From positions 2,604,001 to 2,668,000 of the forward strand of contig NZ_VTFG01000001.1 in the NCBI RefSeq assembly GCF_008692035.1: a stretch of DNA of 64,000 nt, read 5' to 3'. A model generated the notes under the pieces. That model was not told the origin of the DNA, searched no databases, and worked only from the letters and a program-made list of their open reading frames with translations. A program made the translations under genes and the position numbers. Shown in pieces: positions 7,647 to 16,265 of the stretch (positions within the stretch are counted from its first letter, which is position 1; each line of letters opens with the position of its first letter). This DNA is from Pseudomonas marginalis. Lineage in GTDB: Bacteria > Pseudomonadota > Gammaproteobacteria > Pseudomonadales > Pseudomonadaceae.

Positions 7647-9257
7647 TCAGGGTTTGTCTTGATCCCTTGGCCAACTCAGGCTGAAACACGCACCGCCCAG
7701 GTTGTTGCTCTTGCTGATCAATGCTCGCCCGCCGTGCCAATAAATGATGCGTCGCACAATCGACAACCCCAGGCCATGCCCGCCCGAGGCGCGGGTGCGG
7801 CTGTCGTCCAGGCGCAGGAACGGCGTGAAGATACGCTCCCAGGCGCTTTCCGGCACACCGGGCCCGTCGTCCTCTACATCAATGCGACAGCGCACCTGGC
7901 CCACCTGATAACTGATCAGCACCTGGCCCTGGGCGTGGCGCATGGCGTTGCTCACCAGGTTTTGCAGGGCGCGGTGCAAGTAGCGCGGCTCGGCATCGAC
8001 CCAAGCGTCGTCCCAATGTGCCGACGACAGGCAAATCCCCCTGGCCACGCTCACCTGCGGGCGCAGTGGCGATAATTCGCCGATCACCTGGTCAAGCAGC
8101 GCATCGAGGTCGACCCGTTGGAAAATCAACGCCGGCGCACCCTGCTCAAGCCTTGCGTAGGTGAGCATTTCATCCACCAGGCCGTCGAGGTCCTGGATAT
8201 CACTGTCCATGCCTTCCAGGTACTTGCGCCGGGCTTCAGGCGTGGCGGCGTCGCCGATCATCTCCAGGCCGAAGCGCAGGCGTGCCACCGGTGTGCGCAA
8301 TTCATGGGACACCGCGCGCACCAGTTCACGCTGGATCGCCAGCAGTTGCTGCAGGTGCTCGGCCATGCCATTAAAGGCCGCCGCCAGGCGCCCCACCGAG
8401 TCGGCACCCCGGGCCGGCACACGCACCTCGAGATTGCCTTTGGCGATGCGCGTGGCGGCGGCTTCCAGGCCTCGGAGCCGGCGCTCAAGCTGACGCACCA
8501 ATAAATAGACAATCAGGCCGATCAGGGTCAGGCCGATCAACGCGATCAGGACCAGCCATTGCGCCGGATACGGGTTCATCTGATACAGCGGGCCAAGCTC
8601 CAGCACCCAGGGCGTGCCGACCATGCCGGCAAACACGCGGATCGAATCGCCGCCCTTGCCCAGGGCCATGACCGTATCGCCCTCCGATACGCGGCGGCGT
8701 TGGTCGTCGTCCATGTCGGCCTGGTCGAGGGTCATCAGGTGCATTTCGAAACCAAAGCCCTTGGCTTCCTTGATATCCGCCAGCCGTTGCGGCTGCTCGG
8801 CCACGGGGAAGCGCACCAGTTCATCGGCCAGCAGGTAAATGGTCGCGCGGGCCAGTTGCTCGCTGATCTGCTGCACCTCCCCCGTCAAAACCCACTGTTC
8901 CTTATCGCTGACCAGGCGCAGCACCCGGGCGGCGTGGGGGCCGGTCTGTTCCACCAACACCTGGCCGCGTTGCAGGCGGGTTCGCTGGCTGAGGTCCAGT
9001 TGGGCATCGGTAAGGCTGCGCAATTCCAGGGGGATGCCGAGCAAACGTTCCCACACGGCCAGGGCGCGCTGGCGTTCGATGGCGCTCATGGGCTGCAGGT
9101 TATCGCCCATCAAGGCAAAGGTGCCGTGGGCCAGACGCTCGCGGTATTGGCCGCTGCGCACCTCGTTGAGCAGGTGCAGGGCCAGCACGCCGAGCAGCGC
9201 CACCAGAATCAGCGCCGCGCACATGCCGCCGTAGATACGCAGGAAGATCGAGTTCAC
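7647..9257 (-). CDS. rstB: RstB-like sensor histidine kinase
   Basis: 536 residues. Membrane segments lie at about 8-30 and 235-257 and enclose a periplasmic sensor of about 200 residues. A HAMP linker follows, then AVSHELRTPVARLRFGLEM with the phospho-accepting His, the N-box LVSNAMRHAQ, EDDGPGVPES and GGHGLGLSIVRRI. It starts with GTG, and GTGA overlaps the stop of the regulator gene, so the pair is coupled. The overall plan matches RstB and the kinase next to nrdA in other pseudomonads. The signal is unknown. It lies 10 bp from the convergent pcpS stop. Confidence 0.82.
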   Translation of the reverse strand: MNSIFLRIYGGMCAALILVALLGVLALHLLNEVRSGQYRERLAHGTFALMGDNLQPMSAIERQRALAVWERLLGIPLELRSLTDAQLDLSQRTRLQRGQVLVEQTGPHAARVLRLVSDKEQWVLTGEVQQISEQLARATIYLLADELVRFPVAEQPQRLADIKEAKGFGFEMHLMTLDQADMDDDQRRRVSEGDTVMALGKGGDSIRVFAGMVGTPWVLELGPLYQMNPYPAQWLVLIALIGLTLIGLIVYLLVRQLERRLRGLEAAATRIAKGNLEVRVPARGADSVGRLAAAFNGMAEHLQQLLAIQRELVRAVSHELRTPVARLRFGLEMIGDAATPEARRKYLEGMDSDIQDLDGLVDEMLTYARLEQGAPALIFQRVDLDALLDQVIGELSPLRPQVSVARGICLSSAHWDDAWVDAEPRYLHRALQNLVSNAMRHAQGQVLISYQVGQVRCRIDVEDDGPGVPESAWERIFTPFLRLDDSRTRASGGHGLGLSIVRRIIYWHGGRALISKSNNLGGACFSLSWPRDQDKP

Positions 9258-9979
9258 AACGGCATATCGGCAGCGGCTTCAGGGACGAACAGATAGCCTT
9301 TGCTGCGGATGGTCTTGATCAGCCGTGGGTGGATCGGGTCATCGCCGATTTTCGGGCGAATCCGTGAGATGCGCACATCAATGGAGCGGTCCTGGCCGTC
9401 ATAGCCGATGCCGCGCAGGGCGATAAAGATTTCTTCGCGGGACAGGATGCGCCCGGCATTCGCCACCAGCAGCCACAGCAGGTCGAACTCGGCACTGGTC
9501 AACTCGATACCTTCACCCTGCAGCCAGGCTTCGCGCAGGGCGTTGTCCACCAGCAGCGGGCCGAATTGCAGGCGGCGCTGGCTTTCCACGCTGGTGGGTT
9601 CCGCCGGCTCACTGCGGCGCAACAGGGCCTGGATACGCGCGAGCAACAGGCGCGGGCGCACGGGTTTGCACACGTAGTCGTCGGCGCCCATGTCCAGGCC
9701 GAGCACCTGGTCCATGTCGTCGGTGCGGGCGGTGAGCATCAGGATCACGCCGTCGTAGCGTTCGCGCACTTTGCGGCAAATGCTCAGGCCGTCTTCGCCG
9801 GGCAGCATCAGGTCGAGAATCACCAGGTCCGGCTGCTCGGCGATGATCCGCGCCGCAGCCAGGGCGCCATCACCTTCCACAGAAACCCGCAGGCCGTTGC
9901 TCTCCAGGTAATCGCGGGTCAACTCGGCGAGTCGCTCGTCGTCCTCGACGATCAGGATGTGCCAGGCTTCTTGCTCCAC
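9254..9979 (-). CDS. rstA: RstA-like OmpR-family response regulator
   Basis: 241 residues. The receiver has the acidic pair in IVEDDERLAEL, the phospho-acceptor Asp in VILDLMLPGEDGL and Lys in VCKPVRP. The C-terminal winged helix ends in ..RSKGYLFVPEA. It starts with GTG after AGGA; no ATG is available nearby. It is followed by its kinase with a 4-nt overlap. It lies upstream of and divergent from nrdA, as in other pseudomonads. Targets are not evident from the sequence. Confidence 0.85.
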   Translation of the reverse strand: MEQEAWHILIVEDDERLAELTRDYLESNGLRVSVEGDGALAAARIIAEQPDLVILDLMLPGEDGLSICRKVRERYDGVILMLTARTDDMDQVLGLDMGADDYVCKPVRPRLLLARIQALLRRSEPAEPTSVESQRRLQFGPLLVDNALREAWLQGEGIELTSAEFDLLWLLVANAGRILSREEIFIALRGIGYDGQDRSIDVRISRIRPKIGDDPIHPRLIKTIRSKGYLFVPEAAADMPL

Positions 9980-10245
9980 GGGTGATCCTCGTTGTTATAA
10001 AGGGATGCGTTGGCCGAACAGGCCACACCTTATTTGTAATGTTTTGAGGGCATAACAGAGGCCGATTGTAGCCATGCCCAAGCCCTCTCGCACAAGCCGG
10101 GAAATCCATTCGGTGATCGCGCTTTTCTGTGATAGGGTTCGCGCCCTCAAAAATCCAACCGGCTGTTTTCAACTTGGAATATTCAGTGACAAACGGCCGA
10201 ATCCAGCAGTGCTGCGGCCTACACGGGTGTTCCACGTTTCATACA

Positions 10246-10270
10246 CATTTTACCCACAACGTTATCCACA
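10246..10270 (+). promoter_or_regulatory. DnaA box pair upstream of nrdA
   Basis: A perfect DnaA box TTATCCACA lies at 10262-10270, preceded 14 bp upstream by the one-mismatch copy TTACCCACA. DnaA control of nrd promoters is known in E. coli, where it links dNTP supply to replication initiation. Confidence 0.6.
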
Positions 10271-10296
10271 GGTAGTGCGTTGCTAAGCCCCCCAAA

Positions 10297-10312
10297 ACGC
10301 ATTATCTTGTAG
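10297..10312 (+). promoter_or_regulatory. NrdR box 1 of nrdA
   Basis: ACGCATTATCTTGTAG keeps the core C..TAT.TTGT of the NrdR palindrome. Its centre is 31 bp from box 2, the canonical three-turn spacing. It overlaps a plausible -10 (TATCTT) paired with TTGCTA at 10280-10285. Confidence 0.65.
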
Positions 10313-10324
10313 CTCGGCGCAAAA

Positions 10325-10346
10325 AAAACCCTACATGTAGGGTTTT
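10325..10346 (+). promoter_or_regulatory. NrdR box 2 within a perfect 22-bp palindrome
   Basis: The 16-bp box ACCCTACATGTAGGGT (10328-10343) sits inside a fully symmetric palindrome extended by AAA/TTT. It matches 12 of 16 positions of the NrdR consensus. As RNA it would also form a hairpin at the start of the nrdA leader. Confidence 0.65.
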
Positions 10347-10715
10347 CAGCGAAAAGACCCAACACAAATCAGACAAGAAACTCAAGCCCTTTCTTGCTCC
10401 TGTTGGGTCTAATCCAAGCATTTTTTGAAAGCCCAAACCGCTCAAGCGGATGGCAGCCGTTTTCCAGCTCCAACAGCGGAAAACGGTACGGGTGTTGCAG
10501 TGCTTGAACCTGGCAACTGTCACCCACCAGGAATACGGCCAAGGGCGTTTGAGCCCCGAACCGAAGACTTCGGCATGGAAGCGGCGCGTTCAGCTCCCTT
10601 CCTCCTGTCCCGAAGTTGTTATGCCAGGCCCAGGCCTGCTGTAAGTGCTTCAGGACGGAACGGTGGGCACCGTGATGGTGCCCAAATAAATATAGAAATG
10701 TGGAGACAACCCCCC
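10347..10715 (+). promoter_or_regulatory. Long structured 5' leader of nrdA
   Basis: About 370 nt without a convincing gene. Stems found by eye: AGACCCAACA/TGTTGGGTCT (10355-10410) with a nested CAAGAAA/TTTCTTG; CCGTTTTCC/GGAAAACGG (10457-10486); CCTGG/CCAGG (10509-10531); CCGAA/TTCGG (10561-10573); and GGGCACC/GGTGCCC (10665-10683) just before the ribosome site. So many stable stems suggest RNA-level control or a leader-derived small RNA. The frame of nrdA is open through the leader, but it lacks start signals and family similarity. Confidence 0.55.
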
Positions 10716-13610
10716 ATGCAAACCGACACAACTCGCGAGAACCCGCAAGGCTCCGTGCCGCAGGCCGCCGATTCGACTATGGATCTGTCCGCCACTGCAC
10801 CTGGCCAATTGCGCGTGATCAAGCGTAACGGCACTGTCGTTCCTTACACCGATGACAAAATCACCGTCGCCATCACCAAAGCGTTTCTTGCAGTTGAAGG
10901 CGGCACCGCTGCTGCCTCGTCGCGCATCCACGACACCGTTGCCCGCCTGACCGAACAGGTCACCGCGACCTTCAAGCGTCGCATGCCGTCGGGCGGCACC
11001 ATCCACATCGAAGAAATCCAGGACCAGGTCGAACTGGCCCTGATGCGTGCCGGCGAGCAGAAAGTGGCCCGCGACTACGTGATCTACCGCGATTCACGCG
11101 CCAAGGAACGTGCCGTCCGCACCCCGGCCGAAGAAGCCGCCGTGCAAGCGCACCCGTCGATCCGCATCACCCTGGCCGACGGCAGCTTCGCGCCGCTGGA
11201 CCTGGGCCGCCTGAATACCATCATCACCGAGGCCTGCGAAGGCCTGGAAGAAGTCGACGGTGACCTGATCCAGCGCGAAACCCTGAAGAACCTGTACGAC
11301 GGTGTGGCCCTGACCGACGTCAACACCGCCCTGGTGATGACCGCCCGTACCCTGGTTGAACGCGAGCCGAACTACTCGTTCGTGACCGCGCGCCTGCTGA
11401 TGGACACCCTGCGTGCCGAAGGCCTGGGTTTCCTGGGCGTGGCCGACAGCGCCACCCACCACGAAATGGCCGACCTGTACGCCAAGGCGCTGCCTGCCTA
11501 TATCGCCAAGGGTATCGAATTCGAATTGCTGAACCCGGTCCTGGCCACCTTCGACCTGGAAAAACTCGGCAAGGCGATCAACCACGAGCGCGACCAGCAG
11601 TTCACTTACCTGGGCCTGCAAACCCTGTACGACCGTTACTTCATCCACAAGGACGGGATCCGCTTCGAACTGCCGCAAGTGTTCTTCATGCGCGTGGCCA
11701 TGGGCCTGGCGATCGAAGAGAAGCACAAGGAAGACCGTGCGATCGAGTTCTACAACCTGCTGTCGTCCTTCGACTACATGTCGTCCACTCCGACCCTGTT
11801 CAACGCCGGTACCCTGCGTCCACAGCTGTCGAGCTGCTACCTGACCACCGTGCCGGATGACCTGTCGGGCATCTACCACGCGATCCACGACAACGCCATG
11901 TTGTCCAAATTCGCCGGTGGCCTGGGCAACGACTGGACACCAGTGCGCGCACTGGGTTCGTACATCAAGGGCACCAACGGCAAGTCCCAGGGCGTCGTAC
12001 CCTTCCTGAAAGTCGTGAACGACACCGCCGTAGCGGTTAACCAGGGTGGCAAGCGCAAAGGCGCTGTGTGTGCCTACCTGGAAACCTGGCACATGGACAT
12101 TGAAGAGTTCATCGAGCTGCGCAAGAACACCGGTGATGACCGTCGTCGTACCCACGACATGAACACCGCCAACTGGATCCCTGACCTGTTCATGAAGCGC
12201 GTCTTCGATGACGGCAAGTGGACCCTGTTCTCGCCATCCGAAGTACCGGACCTGCACGACCTGACCGGCAAGGCCTTCGAAGAGCGCTACGAGTACTACG
12301 AAGCCCTCACCGAATACCCAGGCAAGGTCAAGCTGTTCAAGACCATCCAGGCCAAGGACCTGTGGCGCAAAATGCTGTCGATGCTGTTCGAAACCGGCCA
12401 CCCATGGCTGACCTTCAAGGACCCGTGCAACCTGCGCAGCCCGCAGCAGCACGTGGGCGTGGTCCACAGCTCGAACCTGTGCACCGAGATCACCTTGAAC
12501 ACCAACAAGGACGAGATCGCCGTTTGCAACCTGGGCTCGATCAACCTGCCGAACCACATCGTCAACGGCAAGCTGGACACCGCCAAGCTGGAACGCACCG
12601 TCAACACCGCCGTACGCATGCTCGATAACGTGATCGACATCAACTACTACTCGGTGCCACAGGCGCAGAACTCCAACTTCAAGCACCGTCCGGTCGGCCT
12701 CGGCATCATGGGCTTCCAGGACGCACTGTACCTGCAGCACATTCCCTACGGTTCGGACGCTGCGGTCGAGTTCGCCGACAAGTCCATGGAAGCGGTCAGC
12801 TACTACGCGATCCAGGCTTCCTGCGACCTGGCCGACGAGCGCGGCGCCTACGAGACATTCCAGGGTTCGCTGTGGTCCAAGGGCATCCTGCCGCTGGATT
12901 CGCAACAGATCCTGATCGAACAGCGTGGCCAGAAGTACATCGACGTTGACCTGAACGAATCCCTGGACTGGGCGCCGGTACGTGCCCGTGTGCAGAAAGG
13001 CATCCGTAACTCCAACATCATGGCCATCGCACCGACCGCGACCATCGCCAACATCACTGGCGTATCGCAGTCGATCGAACCGACCTACCAGAACCTGTAT
13101 GTGAAATCGAACCTGTCGGGCGAATTCACCGTGATCAACCCGTATCTGGTCCGCGACCTGAAAGCCCGCGGCCTGTGGGACTCGGTCATGATCAACGACC
13201 TGAAGTACTACGACGGTTCCGTGCAGCAGATCGAACGCATCCCGCAGGAACTCAAAGAGCTCTACGCGACCGCCTTCGAAGTGGACACCAAGTGGATCGT
13301 CGACGCCGCGAGCCGTCGCCAGAAGTGGATCGACCAGGCTCAGTCCCTGAACCTGTACATCGCCGGCGCATCGGGCAAGAAGCTCGACGTGACCTACCGC
13401 ATGGCCTGGTACCGTGGCCTGAAAACCACTTACTACCTCCGTGCCCTGGCCGCGACCAGCACCGAGAAGTCGACCATCAACACCGGTAAGCTGAACGCTG
13501 TGTCCAGCGGTAACCACGGTGATGATTCGGTGCTCGCCGCCCCGGCCGGCCCGGCGCCAGTGCCAAAGGCCTGCGCGATCGACGAGCCGGATTGCGAAGC
13601 TTGTCAATAA
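10716..13610 (+). CDS. nrdA: Class Ia ribonucleoside-diphosphate reductase, alpha (catalytic) subunit
   Basis: 964 residues from MQTDTTRENPQGS, with GGAG upstream. It reduces ribonucleoside diphosphates to deoxy forms together with NrdB. The N-terminus carries an ATP-cone (VIKRNGTVVPYTDDKI onward, about 30-120) and a second, degenerate cone-like unit (about 145-235), the double arrangement known for P. aeruginosa NrdA. Catalytic features: the SSCYL cysteine, NLCTEI with the thiyl-radical Cys, the VCNLGSINLP cysteine, and the radical-transfer tyrosine pair in KTTYYLR. The C-terminal tail DEPDCEACQ holds the redox cysteines. nrdB is not adjacent but 38.6 kb away. Confidence 0.97.
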   Translation: MQTDTTRENPQGSVPQAADSTMDLSATAPGQLRVIKRNGTVVPYTDDKITVAITKAFLAVEGGTAAASSRIHDTVARLTEQVTATFKRRMPSGGTIHIEEIQDQVELALMRAGEQKVARDYVIYRDSRAKERAVRTPAEEAAVQAHPSIRITLADGSFAPLDLGRLNTIITEACEGLEEVDGDLIQRETLKNLYDGVALTDVNTALVMTARTLVEREPNYSFVTARLLMDTLRAEGLGFLGVADSATHHEMADLYAKALPAYIAKGIEFELLNPVLATFDLEKLGKAINHERDQQFTYLGLQTLYDRYFIHKDGIRFELPQVFFMRVAMGLAIEEKHKEDRAIEFYNLLSSFDYMSSTPTLFNAGTLRPQLSSCYLTTVPDDLSGIYHAIHDNAMLSKFAGGLGNDWTPVRALGSYIKGTNGKSQGVVPFLKVVNDTAVAVNQGGKRKGAVCAYLETWHMDIEEFIELRKNTGDDRRRTHDMNTANWIPDLFMKRVFDDGKWTLFSPSEVPDLHDLTGKAFEERYEYYEALTEYPGKVKLFKTIQAKDLWRKMLSMLFETGHPWLTFKDPCNLRSPQQHVGVVHSSNLCTEITLNTNKDEIAVCNLGSINLPNHIVNGKLDTAKLERTVNTAVRMLDNVIDINYYSVPQAQNSNFKHRPVGLGIMGFQDALYLQHIPYGSDAAVEFADKSMEAVSYYAIQASCDLADERGAYETFQGSLWSKGILPLDSQQILIEQRGQKYIDVDLNESLDWAPVRARVQKGIRNSNIMAIAPTATIANITGVSQSIEPTYQNLYVKSNLSGEFTVINPYLVRDLKARGLWDSVMINDLKYYDGSVQQIERIPQELKELYATAFEVDTKWIVDAASRRQKWIDQAQSLNLYIAGASGKKLDVTYRMAWYRGLKTTYYLRALAATSTEKSTINTGKLNAVSSGNHGDDSVLAAPAGPAPVPKACAIDEPDCEACQ

Positions 13611-13645
13611 GCTGAGCGGTTCCCGGGCTTGAACGCCCGGAACTG

Positions 13646-13692
13646 AAAAAGCCCGATAGACCCCGACTGTATAGGGTTTATCGGGCTTTTTT
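13646..13692 (+). terminator. Terminator of nrdA, possibly bidirectional
   Basis: AAAAAGCCCGATA pairs with TATCGGGCTTTTTT around a 20-nt loop that contains a smaller CCCC/GGG stem. The A- and T-runs on both sides allow use by the convergent effector-like gene too. Confidence 0.85.
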
Positions 13693-13725
13693 CGTTTTCC
13701 GGCAAGGCGTTTGCCACTCCAACCT

Positions 13726-14754
13726 CTAGAGAAATGTGTATGCAATACCCGCTTTGGGATGACCGCCACGGGTCCCCCACATCTCCACCAGCCCGCCAAT
13801 CACAGCCATTGAATGGCCGTCATAGGCCACGATCCCCAACCTGCCATTCGCGAGTTCACTGCTCGTAGAAGGCCTGTAGAGCCCCCTCAACCCCAGACGA
13901 TCCAAGGCCTCATGGGCCGCCTCGCCGTTGTTCATGCTTTCCAACGCATCGGCATAGCTCCTTTTTGATTTATTGATATCGTCGTCGATACCATTACCCT
14001 CCATTTCAATGCGCTTGCCGCTCACGGCAAACATGAAAATGGCGTCGGCCAGCATCTCCGGATCGGTCCCTTTAAACTTAGACGCAAGGGCAGCCTGCCT
14101 TAACTCGTCCTTGGTTAAATGAAGCTCAAATCCATCCCGCATCTTCACGTAATAGCCATCGTCCGTTTCTTTCACCTCCTTGAAGACATCGGTGGGTTTC
14201 TGGCCAAACTGCATCATTGCAGCCTTTATCGCTGAAACGGTGACGCAATTGCCATCAGGCCCCTGGCTGAATCCACTCCAAATATCATTGGGTTTCTTGC
14301 CAGGGTTGGATCGATCCGGTCGATAGTTAAAATAATTCGCCCCACTCAAAATGGGCTTGTTGCTCATTTTCTCGCCAAACCCATATACCCTGCCGCTTGA
14401 AGGTCCACCGCCAGCCGCACCTCCTCCTACTCCTAGACCCCCAGCAAGCCTTGGACCGAGCAACGGCTGAAGAAGCTGGCGAAACTGCGGGGACTCCGAG
14501 CCCGCAGCCAGCTCGCCAAGTATGTTTTTGAATTGTTCAGCACCCAGTTCCTCGCGAAGATCGTTCAGCTTATCGCGCAAGTCCTGAGCCAATTGTTTTT
14601 TTGAGCCTTGCTCTGCGTAAAACAGCTGGTTGAGCAACTGCTTGACCGCCGACCCGCCAGCCACGGGCTGAGTGCGAGTCGATGCTCCTGAAGCGATACC
14701 GGGCACGAATGTTACGTGCCCAGCGCCTGACACGGACACTATTGAACTGCACAT
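13726..14754 (-). CDS. Putative type III secreted effector with papain-like cysteine protease core
   Basis: 342 residues from the ATG at MCSSIVSVSG, which has GGAGAGG 6 nt upstream. Longer in-frame starts (e.g. 14838) lie upstream of the hrp-box-like promoter and are rejected. Residues 1-60 are Ser/Gly/Ala-rich without a signal peptide, as in type III effectors. Residues 36-100 are helical and Gln/Leu-rich, and 103-118 are glycine-rich like a harpin. The C-terminal domain has GPDGNC170 followed by a helix, and YDGH314SMAVIG, the Cys and His of a papain-like fold; the only other cysteine is Cys2. The gene looks less GC-rich than its neighbours. No family name is recognised; effector status is inferred from the promoter and architecture. 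Confidence 0.6.
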   Translation of the reverse strand: MCSSIVSVSGAGHVTFVPGIASGASTRTQPVAGGSAVKQLLNQLFYAEQGSKKQLAQDLRDKLNDLREELGAEQFKNILGELAAGSESPQFRQLLQPLLGPRLAGGLGVGGGAAGGGPSSGRVYGFGEKMSNKPILSGANYFNYRPDRSNPGKKPNDIWSGFSQGPDGNCVTVSAIKAAMMQFGQKPTDVFKEVKETDDGYYVKMRDGFELHLTKDELRQAALASKFKGTDPEMLADAIFMFAVSGKRIEMEGNGIDDDINKSKRSYADALESMNNGEAAHEALDRLGLRGLYRPSTSSELANGRLGIVAYDGHSMAVIGGLVEMWGTRGGHPKAGIAYTFL

Positions 14755-14798
14755 CTTCACCTCTCCATAGATTGATGAGCCTGCAGGCCCTAGACCAA

Positions 14799-14827
14799 TC
14801 AGTGGCAAGGTAGGAATGGAGTGTTCC
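14799..14827 (-). promoter_or_regulatory. hrp-box-like (HrpL) promoter of the effector-like gene
   Basis: On the minus strand: GGAACA-N16-CCACTGA. This matches the HrpL consensus GGAACC-N15/16-CCACNNA at all positions but the sixth. It ends 45 bp before the chosen start codon. Confidence 0.6.
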
Positions 14828-14882
14828 TCTCCATACATTTCAACGCGTAACCTGCCGCGTCTAGAGGTATTTTCCCACATCC

Positions 14883-14915
14883 ACAAAAAAGCCCCTCTTA
14901 CGAGGGGCTTCTTGT
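14883..14915 (-). terminator. Terminator of flgBCDE
   Basis: On the minus strand AAGCCCCTCGTAAGAGGGGCTTTTTTG: a strong hairpin with a T-run, 13 bp past the flgE stop. It separates the flagellar operon from the effector-like gene that follows in the same direction. Confidence 0.88.
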
Positions 14916-14929
14916 GGAGCACTACCGCA

Positions 14930-16234
14930 TCAGGTCATCTGAATGATGGTCTGCATGATGGTGCTCTGGGTGGAAATGGTCTTGGCGTTCGCCTGGTAGT
15001 TGCTCTGGGCCTTGATCAGGTCCACCAGTTCGTTGGTCAGGTTGACGTTGGAGTTCTCCAGGGAGTTGGCCACGATCGAACCCAGGGTGCCGGATTGCGG
15101 GGAGTCATAACCCGGCTGGCCCGAAGCGAAGGTTTCTCTCCAGGTGGTGCCACCCGATGGCTGCAAGCCTTGCTCGTTGTTGAAGCTGGCCAGGGAGATC
15201 TGGCCGATGGCCTTGCTCTGCTGGTTGCTGAACGTGGCGAACATTACGCCATTGCCGTCGATTTTCAGGCCGGTGATCTGGCCAGTGGCGTAACCGTCGG
15301 TGGTCGGCGGGTTGCGGTAGCTGGCGGAGTTGTACTGGGTGATATTGGCCATGTTGACGGCAATATTTGGCGCTGTAGCCTTGTTAGGCGTCCATACGCC
15401 ATTGGTCACCGAGCCCGGGATCCAACCGGTGAGCGTCAGGGTCGTGCCGGACACGCCTGCGGTGGTGATATCCGTCAGTTTACCGGCACCGTCAAAGCTC
15501 AATACCGACGGCACGGGAGCAGTGGTACCCGTCGTTGTAGGCTTGGAACCATCCAGGTTACGGCCATCGATCAGCGTGTAGGCGCTCCACTTGTTGGCGT
15601 CGGTTTTCACCATGTACTGCACCATCTCGTGGGAGTTGCCCTGGGAGTCGTACAGGGTGGTGCTGTACTGGGTGGTGAAAGTGGTGGTGTCAGTCGGGTC
15701 GAACGGCTTGGTGGTCTGGTTGATCACCGGCTCCGACGAGTTCAGGTTACTGGTGGAGTCCACTTTGGTGGACGCCTTCGGTGGCAGGTACGACAGGTTC
15801 AATTGCAGGTCGGTCAAGCCGCCTTTGATGATCTTGCCGTCGTCATCTGCCGCGTAGCCCTGCAGGCGCGAGGTACCGGTGTTGTTGGTGATGTAGCCGT
15901 CTTTGTCGGCACGGAAGGCACCGCTACGGGTGTATTCCAGCGAGCCATCGCTGCCCTTCTGCACGAAGAAGCCACCGCCCTGGATCGCCATGTCCAGCAC
16001 GCCGCCGCTGTTGTTGACGTCACCCTGGGTGAACTGCTGGGACACCGCTGCCAGGTTCACACCGTTGCCGATGCTGTTCTGGCCGGTGCCCAGTTTGGAC
16101 GCGGCGTAGATATCCGCGAACTCCGCACGGGACGACTTGAAGCCAGTGGTCGCAACGTTGGCGATGTTGTTGCCGGTTACGTCCAGTTGTTTGTTGGCCG
16201 CATAGAGGCCGCTAAGGCCGATATTAAAAGACAT
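14930..16234 (-). CDS. flgE: Flagellar hook protein FlgE
   Basis: 434 residues. It polymerises into the hook joining rod and filament and is exported by the flagellar type III system. The N-terminal rod/hook signature LSGLYAANKQLDVTGNN and ANVATTGFKSSRAEFAD is intact, and the C-terminal coiled segment has NVNLTNELVDLIKAQ and ..YQANAKTIST. The Thr/Ser-rich middle (about 150-330) is the variable surface domain. It is the last gene of flgBCDE and is followed by a terminator. flgF, which usually comes next in pseudomonads, is absent here. Confidence 0.96.
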   Translation of the reverse strand: MSFNIGLSGLYAANKQLDVTGNNIANVATTGFKSSRAEFADIYAASKLGTGQNSIGNGVNLAAVSQQFTQGDVNNSGGVLDMAIQGGGFFVQKGSDGSLEYTRSGAFRADKDGYITNNTGTSRLQGYAADDDGKIIKGGLTDLQLNLSYLPPKASTKVDSTSNLNSSEPVINQTTKPFDPTDTTTFTTQYSTTLYDSQGNSHEMVQYMVKTDANKWSAYTLIDGRNLDGSKPTTTGTTAPVPSVLSFDGAGKLTDITTAGVSGTTLTLTGWIPGSVTNGVWTPNKATAPNIAVNMANITQYNSASYRNPPTTDGYATGQITGLKIDGNGVMFATFSNQQSKAIGQISLASFNNEQGLQPSGGTTWRETFASGQPGYDSPQSGTLGSIVANSLENSNVNLTNELVDLIKAQSNYQANAKTISTQSTIMQTIIQMT

Positions 16235-16265
16235 GTTTCTCTCCCTCTGCCGTATTTAGCCGGCT

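Noticed and set aside
10411..10640. Cobalamin riboswitch in the nrdA leader
   Set aside because: GCAACTGT and CCGAAGAC occur in the right order, but the GCCACTG box, the GGGAA..GGTG stretch and the usual spacing are missing. Left as an open structured leader to be tested by covariance search.
10425..10715. In-frame N-terminal extension of nrdA through its leader
   Set aside because: No ribosome site, no similarity to NrdA N-termini, and it overlaps the structured leader. The ATG at 10716 has a good GGAG and the usual MQTDTTRENP start.
11094..13799. Long open frame antisense to nrdA (and similar ones opposite alaS and acsA)
   Set aside because: In GC-rich genes the antisense frame is often open. 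The translations are rich in Val/His/Gln/Arg with no domains and no start signals.
14755..14922. Longer forms of the effector-like protein starting upstream
   Set aside because: They would include the hrp-box-like promoter and part of the flgE terminator in the coding region. The start at 14754 has the better ribosome site.
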